A DNA stretch of 64,000 nucleotides from Methylobacterium sp. R2-1 (GCF_014191355.1 NZ_JACHWM010000018.1:62001-126000); one strand, 5' to 3'. Shown: positions 1 to 8,788, counted from the first letter of the stretch. The notes: generated by a model not told the origin, from the letters alone. Program-made: numbers and translations.

Positions 1-417
1 CATCCTCGGTGACGCTACCGAAGCGATCGCCATCTTTTCGTGACAATAAGGTGACCGCGTCGGCAGGAGGGGGGTCGGGCTTGATGATCCGACTTCGTCC
101 TGTCGTCCCCCTCAGCAGTCAACACGCCGCTTGCGGGAATACGCGCGCGCCGCTGTCGCGGTGTGACCGCGAGGCGTCGTCGCGCCAGACGAGCATGGCA
201 CAACCAAGCCAGCCGTTCTCCGCCTCACGTTGCTCGTCCTGCCGGCTATCCGTGTGTCAGCTTCGGGCCGCTGGCACGCCGGATCCGCCGATTGGCACAC
301 GGCATCCGCCGAAGGCTGTGCCCGGCGCCCGAACGCAACCGCTCGGCTGAGGGCTGCCCCCGGAGACTGCCCCGGTCATCGCGGATTCCCCGCGCGGCTT
401 ACCGGGACGTCTCCAGC
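1..417. other. No gene recognised upstream of the flagellin
   Basis: Open frames here are arginine/proline/serine-rich on both strands and look like chance frames of GC-rich DNA. No convincing start site or domain was seen. It presumably contains the flagellin promoter, but no clear sigma-factor motif was identified. Confidence 0.5.
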
Positions 418-1532
418 ATGACCTCCGCCGTCACGCTTTCCGCCGCCACGCGCCAGAACCTGCTCTCGCTGCAGGACACCGCCGGCCTCGCCTCGACCAA
501 CCAGAACCGGCTCTCGACCGGCAGGAAGGTCAACTCGGTCCTGGACAACCCGATCAACTACTTCACCGCCGCGGGCACCTGCCGAAGATGCAGGGCACCC
601 AGGCCTTGGCCTCCCCCGCCGAGGCCACCGCCGCCGGCAAGAGCGTGCGCGAAACCGCGCTCGCCAAGACCGTGCTCGGCAGCGCCGGCGCGGGCGTCGT
701 CGGCGTGGACGCCAGCAAGGCCGACCAGATCAAGCTGAAGGCCGGCAACACCGGCTACACCTTCACCGTCGCGGCGACCGACACAGTCAACGACCTCGTC
801 AACAGCATCAACAAGTCCGGCATCGCCACCGCGACGGTCGACAGCAGCGGCCGGTTCGTGGTCACCGGCACCGGATCCGACACGATCACGCTGCAGGCCG
901 GCAGGACGGCGGCGGGCACGTTCACCGCGGATGCGGGCGAGACCAGCAAGCTGACCGGCGGCGCGGCCTTCTCAGTGGCGGGCGGCACCTCGGCCCAGCG
1001 CTCGGCGCTGGTCGATCAGTTCAACAACCTGCGCACCCAGATCAACCAGGCGGCCCAGGATGCCGGCTTCAACGGCACCAACCTGCTCGCCGGTGACAGC
1101 CTGACCATCGCCTTCAACGAGAAGACTGGTGCAGCCCAGTCGAAGCTCAGCGTGCAGGGCAGTGCGCTCTCGGCCGACGCGCTCGGGCTCGGCCGCTTCG
1201 TCGACTCGGCGATGGGTCAGGCCGGGGCGAACTTCGGCGTGCAGAACAACGCCGATCTCGGCAAGGCGGCCGACGCGCTGACCAACGCTCTGACCAGCCT
1301 GAAGTCGCTGTCCTCGACGCTGGGCTCGAACCTGTCGGTGGTGCAGACGCGTCAGGACTTCACCAAGCAGATGGTCGACGTGCTCGACACCGGCTCGGCC
1401 AACCTCGTGAACGCGGACATGAACGCGGAGGCGGCGACCTCGCAGGCCCTGTCGACGCGACAGTCGCTGGCGATCTCGGCGCTGTCGCTGGCCAACCAAG
1501 CCAACCAGGGCATCCTCCAGCTCCTGCGCTGA
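418..1532 (+). pseudogene. Flagellin, disrupted by internal deletion and frameshift
   Basis: The N-terminal part, from the ATG at 418, reads MTSAVTLSAATRQNLLSLQ and runs to NPINYFTAAG, the conserved flagellin D0/D1 start. The frame is then lost near 572-585. A different frame carries the rest, from about KMQGTQALASP to the C-terminal D0 helix ending QANQGILQLLR. Related flagellins have roughly 50 more residues of D1 helix at the break, so an out-of-frame internal deletion is the simplest reading (inference). The C-terminal frame also contains a central variable domain with a VDQFNNLRTQINQAAQDAG helix typical of alphaproteobacterial flagellins. A sequencing error could explain a frameshift but not the missing helix. 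Unless frameshifting rescues it, no filament protein is made from this copy. Confidence 0.8.
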
Positions 1533-1674
1533 GCGCGGCGGATCCGGTGCATCGCAGACGGTGCGCCGGGTGCCCCGCCGACAGCGCGGCAGACGACAGG
1601 GCGGCGGACGGGGGCCGGTCCCGACCGCCGCACCCAGGAGCGACTTCGGACGGTCGCCAGCTGACGAGAGGCCG

Positions 1675-2700
1675 CTACGGTGCCAGGCGGTACAGACCGA
1701 GCGCGTCCTTGACGGTGTCGAGCGTCGCCTGCGTCACGCCGCGGGCGTGACGGGTGCCGTCCCGCAGGATGTCCGCGATATCGTCCGGGCGATCCGCCCA
1801 GGCACCGCGGCTTACACGGATCGACGCGAGCAGATCGAGCAGCACGGTCTCCAGGCGCTGCTTCACCACCGTGTCGCCAAGACCGCCGCGACGGTAGTGT
1901 GCCTTCATCTCGGCAACCGTGTCGCGATCGGGGTCGAACGCGTCGAGATAGGTGAACACCACGTTGCCCTCGACCCGGCCGGGATCGCTGACGCGTAGGT
2001 GGTCGGGATCGGTGTACATCCGGCGTACCGCCGCTCGGATTTCGTCGTCCGCCGCCGACAGGGCGAGGGCATTGCCATGCGACTTGCTCATCTTGGCGCG
2101 CCCGTCGACACCGGGCAGGCGTCCGCTCGCGGGGATCAACGCGCGCGCCTCCGGCAGCAGCGCATGACCGACCTGACGGTTGAGGCGCCGCACGATCGCG
2201 TTGGTCTGCTCGATCATCGGGGCCTGATCGGCGCCCACCGGCACGAGGGTGGCCCGGAATGCGGCGATGTCGGCGGCCTGGGCCACGGGGTAGCACAGGA
2301 AGCCGGCGGGGATGTCGCGCCCGAAGCCGCGCGCCTGGATCTCCTCCTTGATCGTTGGATTGCGCTCGAGCCGCGCCACGGTGACGAGGTTGAGGAAGAG
2401 CTGCGTCAGCTCGCAGAGAGCCGGCAGGGCCGACTGCACGCAGATCGTGGTGAGGCTCGGATCAATCCCGACGGCGAGATCGTCCAGGGCGAGGTCGATG
2501 ACGTGTCTCGTGATGCACCCGGGATCGTCGGCGTTGTCGCTGAGCGCCTGCGCGTCGGCGATCAGCACGAACGTGTCGAGACCGTGCTGGAGGGTGACGC
2601 GGTTGCGCAGGCTGCAGCAGAAGTGACCGAGATGGAGCGGTCCGGTCGGGCGATCGCCCATCAGAACGATGGGGCGCGAGTCGGCGGGGATGTCGGACAT
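1675..2700 (-). CDS. trpS: Tryptophanyl-tRNA synthetase, GDRPTG-type
   Basis: Class I aminoacyl-tRNA synthetase that charges tRNA-Trp in the cytoplasm. The 341-residue protein has the nucleotide-binding signature GDRPTGPLHLGH (residues 15-26, HIGH-like HLGH at 23-26) and a perfect KMSKS loop at 203-207 followed by HGN. The length is normal for bacterial TrpRS. The GDRPTG start differs from the usual proteobacterial form (GxQPSGxLxxGN), so this looks like the second TrpRS lineage seen in clostridia and some proteobacteria, often as an extra copy. A second trpS elsewhere in the genome is likely (inference). It converges with the broken flagellin gene and is followed by no obvious operon partner. 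No Trp-rich leader peptide was seen upstream. Confidence 0.93.
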   Translation of the reverse strand: MSDIPADSRPIVLMGDRPTGPLHLGHFCCSLRNRVTLQHGLDTFVLIADAQALSDNADDPGCITRHVIDLALDDLAVGIDPSLTTICVQSALPALCELTQLFLNLVTVARLERNPTIKEEIQARGFGRDIPAGFLCYPVAQAADIAAFRATLVPVGADQAPMIEQTNAIVRRLNRQVGHALLPEARALIPASGRLPGVDGRAKMSKSHGNALALSAADDEIRAAVRRMYTDPDHLRVSDPGRVEGNVVFTYLDAFDPDRDTVAEMKAHYRRGGLGDTVVKQRLETVLLDLLASIRVSRGAWADRPDDIADILRDGTRHARGVTQATLDTVKDALGLYRLAP

Positions 2701-2982
2701 AGGCGGTTCTCCAGTTGGGAGCCGCCGCGTCGGAAAAGCTGTCGGGATCGAGAACAGGCCTGCCGGACAACGGCGGCAGGGTTCGTCCTCGTGAGATGAC
2801 GTGTCGTGCCGCTCCTCAGAGGGAGCGCCACCAGAGAGCGCAGGGTGTTGCGGCGATACACGTCATGGCCGAGCTGTCGCACGTCCGTCGTCGTGATGCC
2901 AGCGCCGTTGTTTCACAGGCACCAACAGCAGCTCTGCCCGCGGCAGGTTGTGCCGTGGGCAGAGCGACGGCCACGCGAGCGC

Positions 2983-3780
2983 TCAGAGCAGTTTGCCGGG
3001 CTCAGGCCGCGCGTCGGCCTGAGCATCGTCTCGCGACGGTGTCGTCGTACCCATTCCGCGCCAGGTGATGTTCGGCTCATGCGGACGATCGACCTTCGCG
3101 CTCGGGGGTGCGGTCCGCGTCAGCATGTCGATGGACCGTCTCTGTGCCTCCGCGACCGACCGGCCGTCGGTCGCGGGCGAGGCCGTGCTCTGCGGCTTGG
3201 CCAGGGTCGGACTGGCATCCATCGCCAGGCTTGTCGCGCCGGAGACCGGACCAGGCGATGTGCCGCCCACGGGTACGGTCGGCGGCACGGTCGACGACGG
3301 ACCCGCCAACCCGCGGACATTGCCCTCTGCACCGGTGCCGACCACCGTTGACACGGGCGCGGACGTGCTCCGTGACGGCAGGTTCGGCTGCACGCCCGCG
3401 GCACGGGCCGACGGACCGGCCGTCGGTGCATCCGACGTCTTGGCTGCTGTCGCACCCCGAGTCGTGTTCGGCGTCGCGCTTGTTTTGACTTCGCCCTTCT
3501 TCTTGGCTGCGCGCGTCTGGCAGCGGCTGAGGTAGCGCTGCAGTTGCTGCGCGCTCAGCGCGCGTCCGCCGAAGCGCAGGCGCTTAGCGATTTCGGTGAG
3601 CGCATGGCCGGCCTTGAGGGCCGCGCGGATGTCGGGGGCGAGCTCGGCCACGGCAGCGGCCGTGGTGATCCGCTGCGGCTGCGGCACGGGCGGCTCCCGC
3701 ATCAGCGCAGCGAGGGCTGCTTTGTTGGTGTCCATCTCGCTGCGGAGGATCGGCGCTGGTCGGGTTCGCGGCTGTGTCAT
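2983..3780 (-). CDS. TraK-like oriT-binding accessory protein
   Basis: The 265-residue protein has an N-terminal helical region (about residues 40-90, PDIRAALKAGHALTEIAKRL) that resembles the region of RP4 TraK reading DVEAALASGYALVTIWEHM. A long Pro/Ser/Thr/Ala-rich linker and a short C-terminal segment around NITWRGM follow, as in TraK, whose linker is followed by a TGFTFNP motif. RP4 TraK binds one side of oriT and bends it. Position supports the call: the gene is transcribed away from traJ-like and traI-like genes across the presumed oriT, exactly as traK is in IncP plasmids. It is twice the length of RP4 TraK because of the linker. The assignment rests on recalled similarity and synteny, not on a search. 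Confidence 0.6.
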   Translation of the reverse strand: MTQPRTRPAPILRSEMDTNKAALAALMREPPVPQPQRITTAAAVAELAPDIRAALKAGHALTEIAKRLRFGGRALSAQQLQRYLSRCQTRAAKKKGEVKTSATPNTTRGATAAKTSDAPTAGPSARAAGVQPNLPSRSTSAPVSTVVGTGAEGNVRGLAGPSSTVPPTVPVGGTSPGPVSGATSLAMDASPTLAKPQSTASPATDGRSVAEAQRRSIDMLTRTAPPSAKVDRPHEPNITWRGMGTTTPSRDDAQADARPEPGKLL

Positions 3781-3842
3781 CGCGTGTCTCGCTGATTGGC
3801 GTGGGATCGCGTCGGGTGGCGGCTCCTAACCCGACCAGACAA

Positions 3843-3871
3843 TTGTCACGCTTGGACAAAGAATTGCCAAG
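3843..3871. repeat. Overlapping short inverted repeats in the AT-rich part of the oriT region
   Basis: TTGTC (3843-3847) and GACAA (3855-3859) form a 5-7-5 inverted repeat. CTTGG (3851-3855) and CCAAG (3867-3871) form a second, overlapping one. They lie just upstream of the traK-like start in unusually AT-rich sequence, as expected for an operator or accessory-protein binding site. Function is inferred only from position. Confidence 0.4.
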
Positions 3872-4216
3872 TGGATAGCAACGAATAATGCCCATAGATC
3901 TGCTTGCTATGTGCGTTTTCGCGCTCGATTCGCGAGATAAAATCAGTACAGCTGTTTGACACGCCACGTGTCATGGGCTGTGTTGCCCGGGCGCTCAACC
4001 GATCTGTTGCAGGTCGTGCGGATGAGCGGTCCCGGAGTGAAGCCTCCCACATGTCGTCCTGTCGAATCTCAGCCGCTCTCGGACCCGTTGCGCATTGGGT
4101 GCGAGGAAGCGTCGCCAACCTGCTCCGGCGCGCTGTTACCGGTTCCGCGCGCCTTGCCAGCGCTCCGGCGTTCGCAAGCGGGTGCTCCCGGAAGGACGAT
4201 CCCGAGGAGAACGAAG

Positions 4217-4260
4217 CGGGCAGGATGCTCTTTGCTATCCGCGCCGGCCGAGCCGGGCGC
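4217..4260 (-). other. oriT: Predicted origin of transfer (nic and TraJ-type inverted repeat)
   Basis: On the minus strand the sequence ATCCTGCCCG (4226 to 4217) matches the IncP/RP4 nic core, in which cleavage follows ATCCTG, so the predicted nick lies between 4221 and 4220. Fourteen bases upstream on the same strand is an imperfect inverted repeat (4241-4260, arms GCGCCGGC and GCCGGGCGC), the position of the TraJ-binding repeat in RP4. The order traK, nic, inverted repeat, traJ, traI is the RP4 order. The remaining intergenic DNA (3781-4382) holds no gene. The call is motif- and synteny-based. Confidence 0.6.
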
Positions 4261-4382
4261 AGGCCGCAACGAGACGGGGCCGTTCGGCGCAGACGCTTCT
4301 CACCTTCCCCTCAGCCTGCCGGGGCGAGCCCCCGGCCCCCATCCCCGAACGCCCACGAAGCTTTCAGACGGAGACATCACCG

Positions 4383-4691
4383 ATGCCCGGCCAGCGGGGA
4401 TCTGAGACGCGGAAACTGACTCAACAGGTCGGGATCCGGCTCACGGAGGAGGAGTACGAGCGTCTCCTCGGCGAGGCGCAGGCTGCCGGCTTGACGCTTG
4501 CTGCGCTCACCCGAAAGCGGCTGCTCGGCTTGCACATCACCGCACAGGTCGATGGCGAACTGATCCGGGAGCTGCGCCGGCTGGGAGGGCTCGCAAAGCT
4601 GGCCATTCGCATGCCAGGCATGACGGAAGCGGGACGCCTCGCGCTCGCCGACATCCGCCGCGCCATCGCGCACGTGGCCGCGCCGTCGTGA
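4383..4691 (+). CDS. TraJ/MobC-like relaxosome protein (ribbon-helix-helix)
   Basis: The 102-residue protein starts MPGQRGSETRKLTQQVGIRL. A beta strand (TQQVGIRLTEEEY) is followed by two helices (YERLLGEAQAAG and LAALTRKRLLGL), the ribbon-helix-helix layout of MobC and RP4 TraJ. The C-terminal helical half (ELIRELRRLGGLAKLAIR) fits the MobC family. Such proteins bind the inverted repeat beside nic and recruit the relaxase. It overlaps the relaxase start by four bases (GTGA at 4688-4691), so the two are translationally coupled. The start ATG at 4383 follows GGAGACATCACCG. Confidence 0.8.
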   Translation: MPGQRGSETRKLTQQVGIRLTEEEYERLLGEAQAAGLTLAALTRKRLLGLHITAQVDGELIRELRRLGGLAKLAIRMPGMTEAGRLALADIRRAIAHVAAPS

Positions 4692-7528
4692 TCGGCAAGC
4701 GCATGCCCAAGCGCCGCGACGGCGCGCCGTTCGCCCGGCAAGTAGCGCAGCTGGCCGCATATATCGACGGCGGCGCGGGCGGAGCGGAGCGCGGCGATAT
4801 CCTGGCCCAGGGCCAGCTCCATCTCATCGCCGACACACGCCCAGGACAGGTCGCGGAGATGATCGCCACCGCGATGGGCGCCCCTCGCGCCCGGGGCCCG
4901 ATCGAGCACATAGTGCTGTCCTGGCGGGCCGGTGAGCAGCCGACAATCCGCCAGATCGAGCAGGCGATCGTGATCCTACTCGAGGAGACCGGCATGCGCG
5001 GTCACCAAGTGATCTGGACCCAGCATCTCGGTGGAACCGGCAATGCGCACGTCCATGCGCTGGTCTCGCGCGTCGCACCGGATGCGGACAGGCCGACGCC
5101 AGTCGCTTTCTTCCACCGCGCCATCGGGCGCGCCGTCGCCCGCATTGAGCACGCACAGGGCTGGCAACGGGAGCCCGGCGCTCACCACGAGGTCCTCGAG
5201 GAACGAACAGGAGAGCAGCATGTCATCCGGTACCGGACACACGGGCGCGCCGCCGACGAACTGGGCCCACGTCGCGGCCCACGAGGCGCAGGGCGCGCAC
5301 CGCGACACGGGCGAGATCCTGAAGATGCTTCGCGAGGGGAGCGAGGAGGCCGATCCGATCGCGACGATCCTCGATGGCCAGGACAGGGCCTCGCGGCGGC
5401 AGACGCAGATCCTGGATTTGCTCCGCAAGATCGAGGCGGATCTGCAGGCAGTGCGGGCCGAGCAGCTGAGACAGGCGGAGGAGATCGCAGTCCTGCGCAA
5501 GGAGAGCCACGAGACCCACGCCAAGCTGGTTCGAGCCAGCGTCATACACCATCCGCCCGCCGGCTCGCCGCCCTGAGGCTGCGCCGGGCTGCCCTGGCGC
5601 GCGGCATCGCCGAGGCGCGGGACACCGCGGATCGGGATGACCTCCGACACCAGCCGCCGGAGGTCTCGGGAGCGGCAGGGGAGCCCTGGTCGGTCGGCCT
5701 CGCGGCCACGCCAGCCGCGCTCGCCACCCGCCGCCTCGCCGAGATCCGCATGCGGTTGGCGCATCGCGCGGCGGCGTCCGAGCCGCTGCTCGCTCGCAGC
5801 GTGGAGCCGAGCGATGCCCTGCCGGCCGGAGCGGCCAGGGTTGAAGTGTATCGCGGCGAGGAGAGCGCCGCGCGGCGGGTGATCGAGATCGCCGGTCCGA
5901 TCGTGACGCGGTCCCGATCGTGGGCCGACCTGCATAGGAACCTTGCCGAACACGGTATCGCCTATGCCGCCAAGGGCTCGGGCGCGGTGTTCATCGTCGA
6001 CGGGATCGTGCTGAAGGCTTCGACCTGCCGCGCGGCCAGTCGGGCCCGCTTGGAGACGCGCCTCGGCCCGTTCCAGCCGGGCCCGGCAGGTGACGGTGCG
6101 CCACTGCCGCAGGGCCATCGCCGAGCACCGGCGGTCCCGTCGCCGCGGGCCGCGCCCGGCATCGATCCGGCGCTGTTCGCCGTCGCCCGGCAGGCGCAGA
6201 CTGCTGCAGGTGCGGCGCGTGAGACGTACGATGCGACCTACCCGGAACTGAACATCGCGCCTCTGCTGAAGGCCGCTGTCGTCGGCCCGGCCCCGCGCGC
6301 CGCCCCGAGCGCCCGCACGCTGGCGCGGCGGATCGGCAAGCCGCTGCCGCGCCTTGCTCCGGTGCGACAGCCGGAAGCAAGCGGCTCGAACCTGTCCGGC
6401 CTGCTCGCGCTCTATCACGCGGGGATGCAGGCCGAGCGCTACCGGGTCGTGGCCGAGCGCACCCGCTCACCGGCGTTCTCCGATCAGGACGGACGGCATC
6501 GACCGGTTCCCGACCGGCTGGTGCAACTGACGCCGCGACCGATGGTTGGGATCGCTGCCGGCTGGTCGGCACTGGAGCAGGCGGCCGGGCGGGACAGTGC
6601 CATTTACCTGACGCCCTTCTCGGACGAGCGGCATCACATCGTGCTTTCGGGGGCACGCCTCGAGGATGTCGGCCGATTGCAGGCGGCGGGCTTCGCTCCG
6701 GCCCTCGTGCTCGACAGACGGGACGGGCGCCACGAGGTCGTGCTCACCGCACCGGACCGGAACCGGCCCTACGAACAGGCTGCGCTGGCCGAGGCGCGTG
6801 AGCATCTCCGGCTCAGCCTCGGCCTCGGCCGCACACGCTTCGGGCTGCGCATCGACGCGGCCGATCGCCCGCGTACCGCTCTGCCCGGTGTCGAGCGTCA
6901 CGCCCCCCGGATCTACGCGCAGATCGTGACCGCGACGGGGGCGACCTGCAAGCGACTGGGCCGTCTCATCTCACACTTCGTCGCTGTGTTTGCCCGGCGT
7001 TTCGGGCTCGGTCCGGGCTCGCGCCTCGGCCGCGGCGCGGACCCGGACGACGGCGCGTCGCTCACCGACGCGCCGCTGTACTGGGCCCACCGCGCCGACC
7101 TGCTCGCGCGCTGGCAGGGTCGTTGGCCCGATCCCTCGCGGGTCGACGCGCTCATCGCCCGCCGCCTGCGCAGCACCGGGCACAGCGAGGCCGCGGTCGC
7201 TGCCCTCATCACCGCCTGTGCGCCGGGTGTTCCGCGCATCGGCCGTCGGGCCTGGACCGGCTACGGCCGGCGCGCGGCGGCCCATGCTTTCCGCGACGAG
7301 GCCGACAGCTGCTGGGCGTTCGAGCGAGCGACACCGGCGATGTGGGCCGAGCTGGAACAAGCTGTGAAGGCACGCGAGCGGCCGGACAAGCCCAAGCCTA
7401 CACGCTTGCCTGTGCCACCGTTCGTCGGACCGGTGCCTCTCCCGCCGAGAAGCGAAGCCAGGTTGGGTACGACACGCAGGAGATCGAGGAACGGCCGTGG
7501 AGATCCGGACGGCCCGGGGGAGCGGTGA
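4688..7528 (+). CDS. TraI-type MOBP relaxase with C-terminal primase-like segment
   Basis: The 946-residue protein, GTG start, would nick oriT on the minus strand and carry the 5' end during transfer. The relaxase domain (1-170) has the MOBP start MIGKRMPKRRDG, a candidate catalytic tyrosine at 25 (QLAAYI), the IVLSWRAGEQP strand and a metal-binding motif TGNAHVHALVSRV. Around residues 415-455 is the conserved block W.DLH.NLAEHGI.Y..KGSGA followed by a KAS motif. Residues about 640-720 (IYLTPFSDERHHIVLSGA, then GFAPALVLDRRDG) resemble the RepB/MobA-linked primase fold (inference). Residues 177-296 are low-complexity Arg/Gly/Ala/Asp sequence because another gene is encoded there in a second frame. 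No stop interrupts the relaxase frame, as with traH inside RP4 traI. Confidence 0.88.
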   Translation: MIGKRMPKRRDGAPFARQVAQLAAYIDGGAGGAERGDILAQGQLHLIADTRPGQVAEMIATAMGAPRARGPIEHIVLSWRAGEQPTIRQIEQAIVILLEETGMRGHQVIWTQHLGGTGNAHVHALVSRVAPDADRPTPVAFFHRAIGRAVARIEHAQGWQREPGAHHEVLEERTGEQHVIRYRTHGRAADELGPRRGPRGAGRAPRHGRDPEDASRGERGGRSDRDDPRWPGQGLAAADADPGFAPQDRGGSAGSAGRAAETGGGDRSPAQGEPRDPRQAGSSQRHTPSARRLAALRLRRAALARGIAEARDTADRDDLRHQPPEVSGAAGEPWSVGLAATPAALATRRLAEIRMRLAHRAAASEPLLARSVEPSDALPAGAARVEVYRGEESAARRVIEIAGPIVTRSRSWADLHRNLAEHGIAYAAKGSGAVFIVDGIVLKASTCRAASRARLETRLGPFQPGPAGDGAPLPQGHRRAPAVPSPRAAPGIDPALFAVARQAQTAAGAARETYDATYPELNIAPLLKAAVVGPAPRAAPSARTLARRIGKPLPRLAPVRQPEASGSNLSGLLALYHAGMQAERYRVVAERTRSPAFSDQDGRHRPVPDRLVQLTPRPMVGIAAGWSALEQAAGRDSAIYLTPFSDERHHIVLSGARLEDVGRLQAAGFAPALVLDRRDGRHEVVLTAPDRNRPYEQAALAEAREHLRLSLGLGRTRFGLRIDAADRPRTALPGVERHAPRIYAQIVTATGATCKRLGRLISHFVAVFARRFGLGPGSRLGRGADPDDGASLTDAPLYWAHRADLLARWQGRWPDPSRVDALIARRLRSTGHSEAAVAALITACAPGVPRIGRRAWTGYGRRAAAHAFRDEADSCWAFERATPAMWAELEQAVKARERPDKPKPTRLPVPPFVGPVPLPPRSEARLGTTRRRSRNGRGDPDGPGER
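5220..5576 (+). CDS. TraH-like protein nested inside the relaxase gene
   Basis: This ATG lies six bases after an AGGAGAG ribosome site and opens a 118-codon frame wholly inside the relaxase gene, one frame off. The product reads like a real protein: a polar start (MSSGTGHTGAPPTNWAHVAA), then a long amphipathic helix (QTQILDLLRKIEADLQAV, EQLRQAEEIAVLRKESHETH) that should form a coiled coil. The relaxase frame across the same bases is low-complexity, so selection here appears to favour the nested frame. RP4 traH is also nested in traI and encodes a similar-sized acidic protein (about 119 residues) that stabilises the relaxosome; RSF1010 mobB is nested in mobA. Homology to TraH is inferred from place, size and character. 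Confidence 0.72.
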   Translation: MSSGTGHTGAPPTNWAHVAAHEAQGAHRDTGEILKMLREGSEEADPIATILDGQDRASRRQTQILDLLRKIEADLQAVRAEQLRQAEEIAVLRKESHETHAKLVRASVIHHPPAGSPP

Positions 7529-7867
7529 GATCGGCGCTCTGGAAGATTGCGAACGCGCTGTACCCCAAGGCAGCGTCGGCTCGAGGCGGAACGTAACAGC
7601 CTTCGTCGCTCGGCACTGCGAGGCCTTGGACACACGTCCCAGACAGCACGCGCGCGCCTGCGTTGGATATCACGAAAGACGGGAAAAGACGTGTGCACCC
7701 AAGCCGTTGCTCGGGTGCTGGGGGAACAGGGATCGAAGGGAAAACGGCGAAGGCACCTTCGCTGAAAATCCCGGGAAGAACGGGTGACGGAGGGCGGCGC
7801 TCACACAGCGTCTGCTTCGCAACGGCGAGGCTCCTTCGATCTCTTCTCCGACAATGGACCTCCCCAA
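7529..7867. other. No gene recognised between relaxase and ExoVII-like genes
   Basis: Short overlapping frames are present but lack ribosome sites and protein-like composition. A GTG at 7784 is in frame with the next gene and could extend it by 28 residues. The ATG at 7868 is preferred because the OB-fold-like part begins soon after it. Confidence 0.45.
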
Positions 7868-8788
7868 ATGACACATCACGACATGCCCGCCAGTGCGGAC
7901 GCGGCCGCTTGCCCGCTCGAGCCCACCGGCTTGTGGGTACGCGCCACGGCGAGCCGACCCCGGCGGCACCGCGACGGCTGGTTGTTCGACCTCCAGGCGC
8001 TCGATCCCACCCGCAGCGGTCGGCTTACCGCTTTCATGTCCGCTGACTTCACCCAGCAGGTCGAACAAGCTTCGGGCATCATGCTGCACGAAGAAGATCT
8101 CGTCGGCGATCATACCGTTCTGCTGACGCTCACCGTCGATCCGCTGCTCGGCTTGACCGGGCGGATCATCGGCCTGGATCGCGGCCTAATGCTCAGGGCC
8201 TGGGCCGAGCGCGACGCGCAGGTGCGGGAGGCGCTCGACGCCAACGGCCTCTGGGAACGGCAACGCGAATTGCCGATGCCACGCCGGCTACGGCGCGTGT
8301 TCCTGATCGAGCCAGACGATGGTGCGCCGCACGCGATCGGGGACGGTCTCGCTCGCTGGAACGAGCTCGGGATGATCGCGCTGATCCGTCACCCGCTCGC
8401 CTTCGAGGAGCCAGGCGCAGTGGCGGCGCTGCATAGCGCCTTCGATGCCGCCAACGATCAATTTGATTGGGGGACCCTGGATGCGGTGATCGTCGAACCG
8501 GGCACGGGCTTCGCCTTCCGCGCCCTGTCCGACCCAGGGCTGGCGCAGAGGCTGTGCGAGTTCCCGGTGCCCATCCTGACGCGGCGGACGCGGCCCGTGA
8601 CATTGCTCGACGGGCTCGCCTTCCGCAGCTTCGACACTGCGCGCGACCTCGCCGCGCTGCTGATCGAGATCCTGCACCGCGAACTGCGTGAGGCCGACCG
8701 GCCCCGCCTCGAGGCGATCGCCCGCGAGCTCGGCCCGGCACCGGCGGCCGAAGATCGGCCAGTCAACGGGGCAGCGCTCTTCGACTGA
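7868..8788 (+). CDS. Exonuclease VII large-subunit-like protein lacking catalytic residues
   Basis: The 306-residue protein aligns by eye with the N-terminal two thirds of XseA. Residues 18-105 look like the OB-fold. GLWERQRELPMPRRLRRVFL (127-146) corresponds to the XseA signature GLFDxxRKxPLPxxPxRIGV. DAVIVEPGTGFAFRALSD (205-222) sits where XseA has DVIIVGRGGGSxEDL, so the catalytic arginine is lost. At the GHExD position it reads PVPILTRRTRPVTLLD, so the histidine and aspartate are also lost. The C-terminal coiled coil that binds XseB is absent. It therefore looks like a catalytically dead, shortened paralogue that could pair with the next gene product, 89 bases downstream in the same direction. 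The start could be GTG 7784. Similarity is from recalled family motifs. Confidence 0.68.
   Translation: MTHHDMPASADAAACPLEPTGLWVRATASRPRRHRDGWLFDLQALDPTRSGRLTAFMSADFTQQVEQASGIMLHEEDLVGDHTVLLTLTVDPLLGLTGRIIGLDRGLMLRAWAERDAQVREALDANGLWERQRELPMPRRLRRVFLIEPDDGAPHAIGDGLARWNELGMIALIRHPLAFEEPGAVAALHSAFDAANDQFDWGTLDAVIVEPGTGFAFRALSDPGLAQRLCEFPVPILTRRTRPVTLLDGLAFRSFDTARDLAALLIEILHRELREADRPRLEAIARELGPAPAAEDRPVNGAALFD

Noticed and set aside
2983..3535. Long plus-strand frames opposite the traK-like gene
   Set aside because: They mirror the minus-strand gene in GC-rich DNA, lack ribosome sites and are Arg/Thr/Pro-rich noise.
4976..6418. A 480-codon minus-strand frame opposite the relaxase
   Set aside because: It is the complement of a well-supported gene, with Arg/Ala/Gly-rich composition and no recognisable domain.
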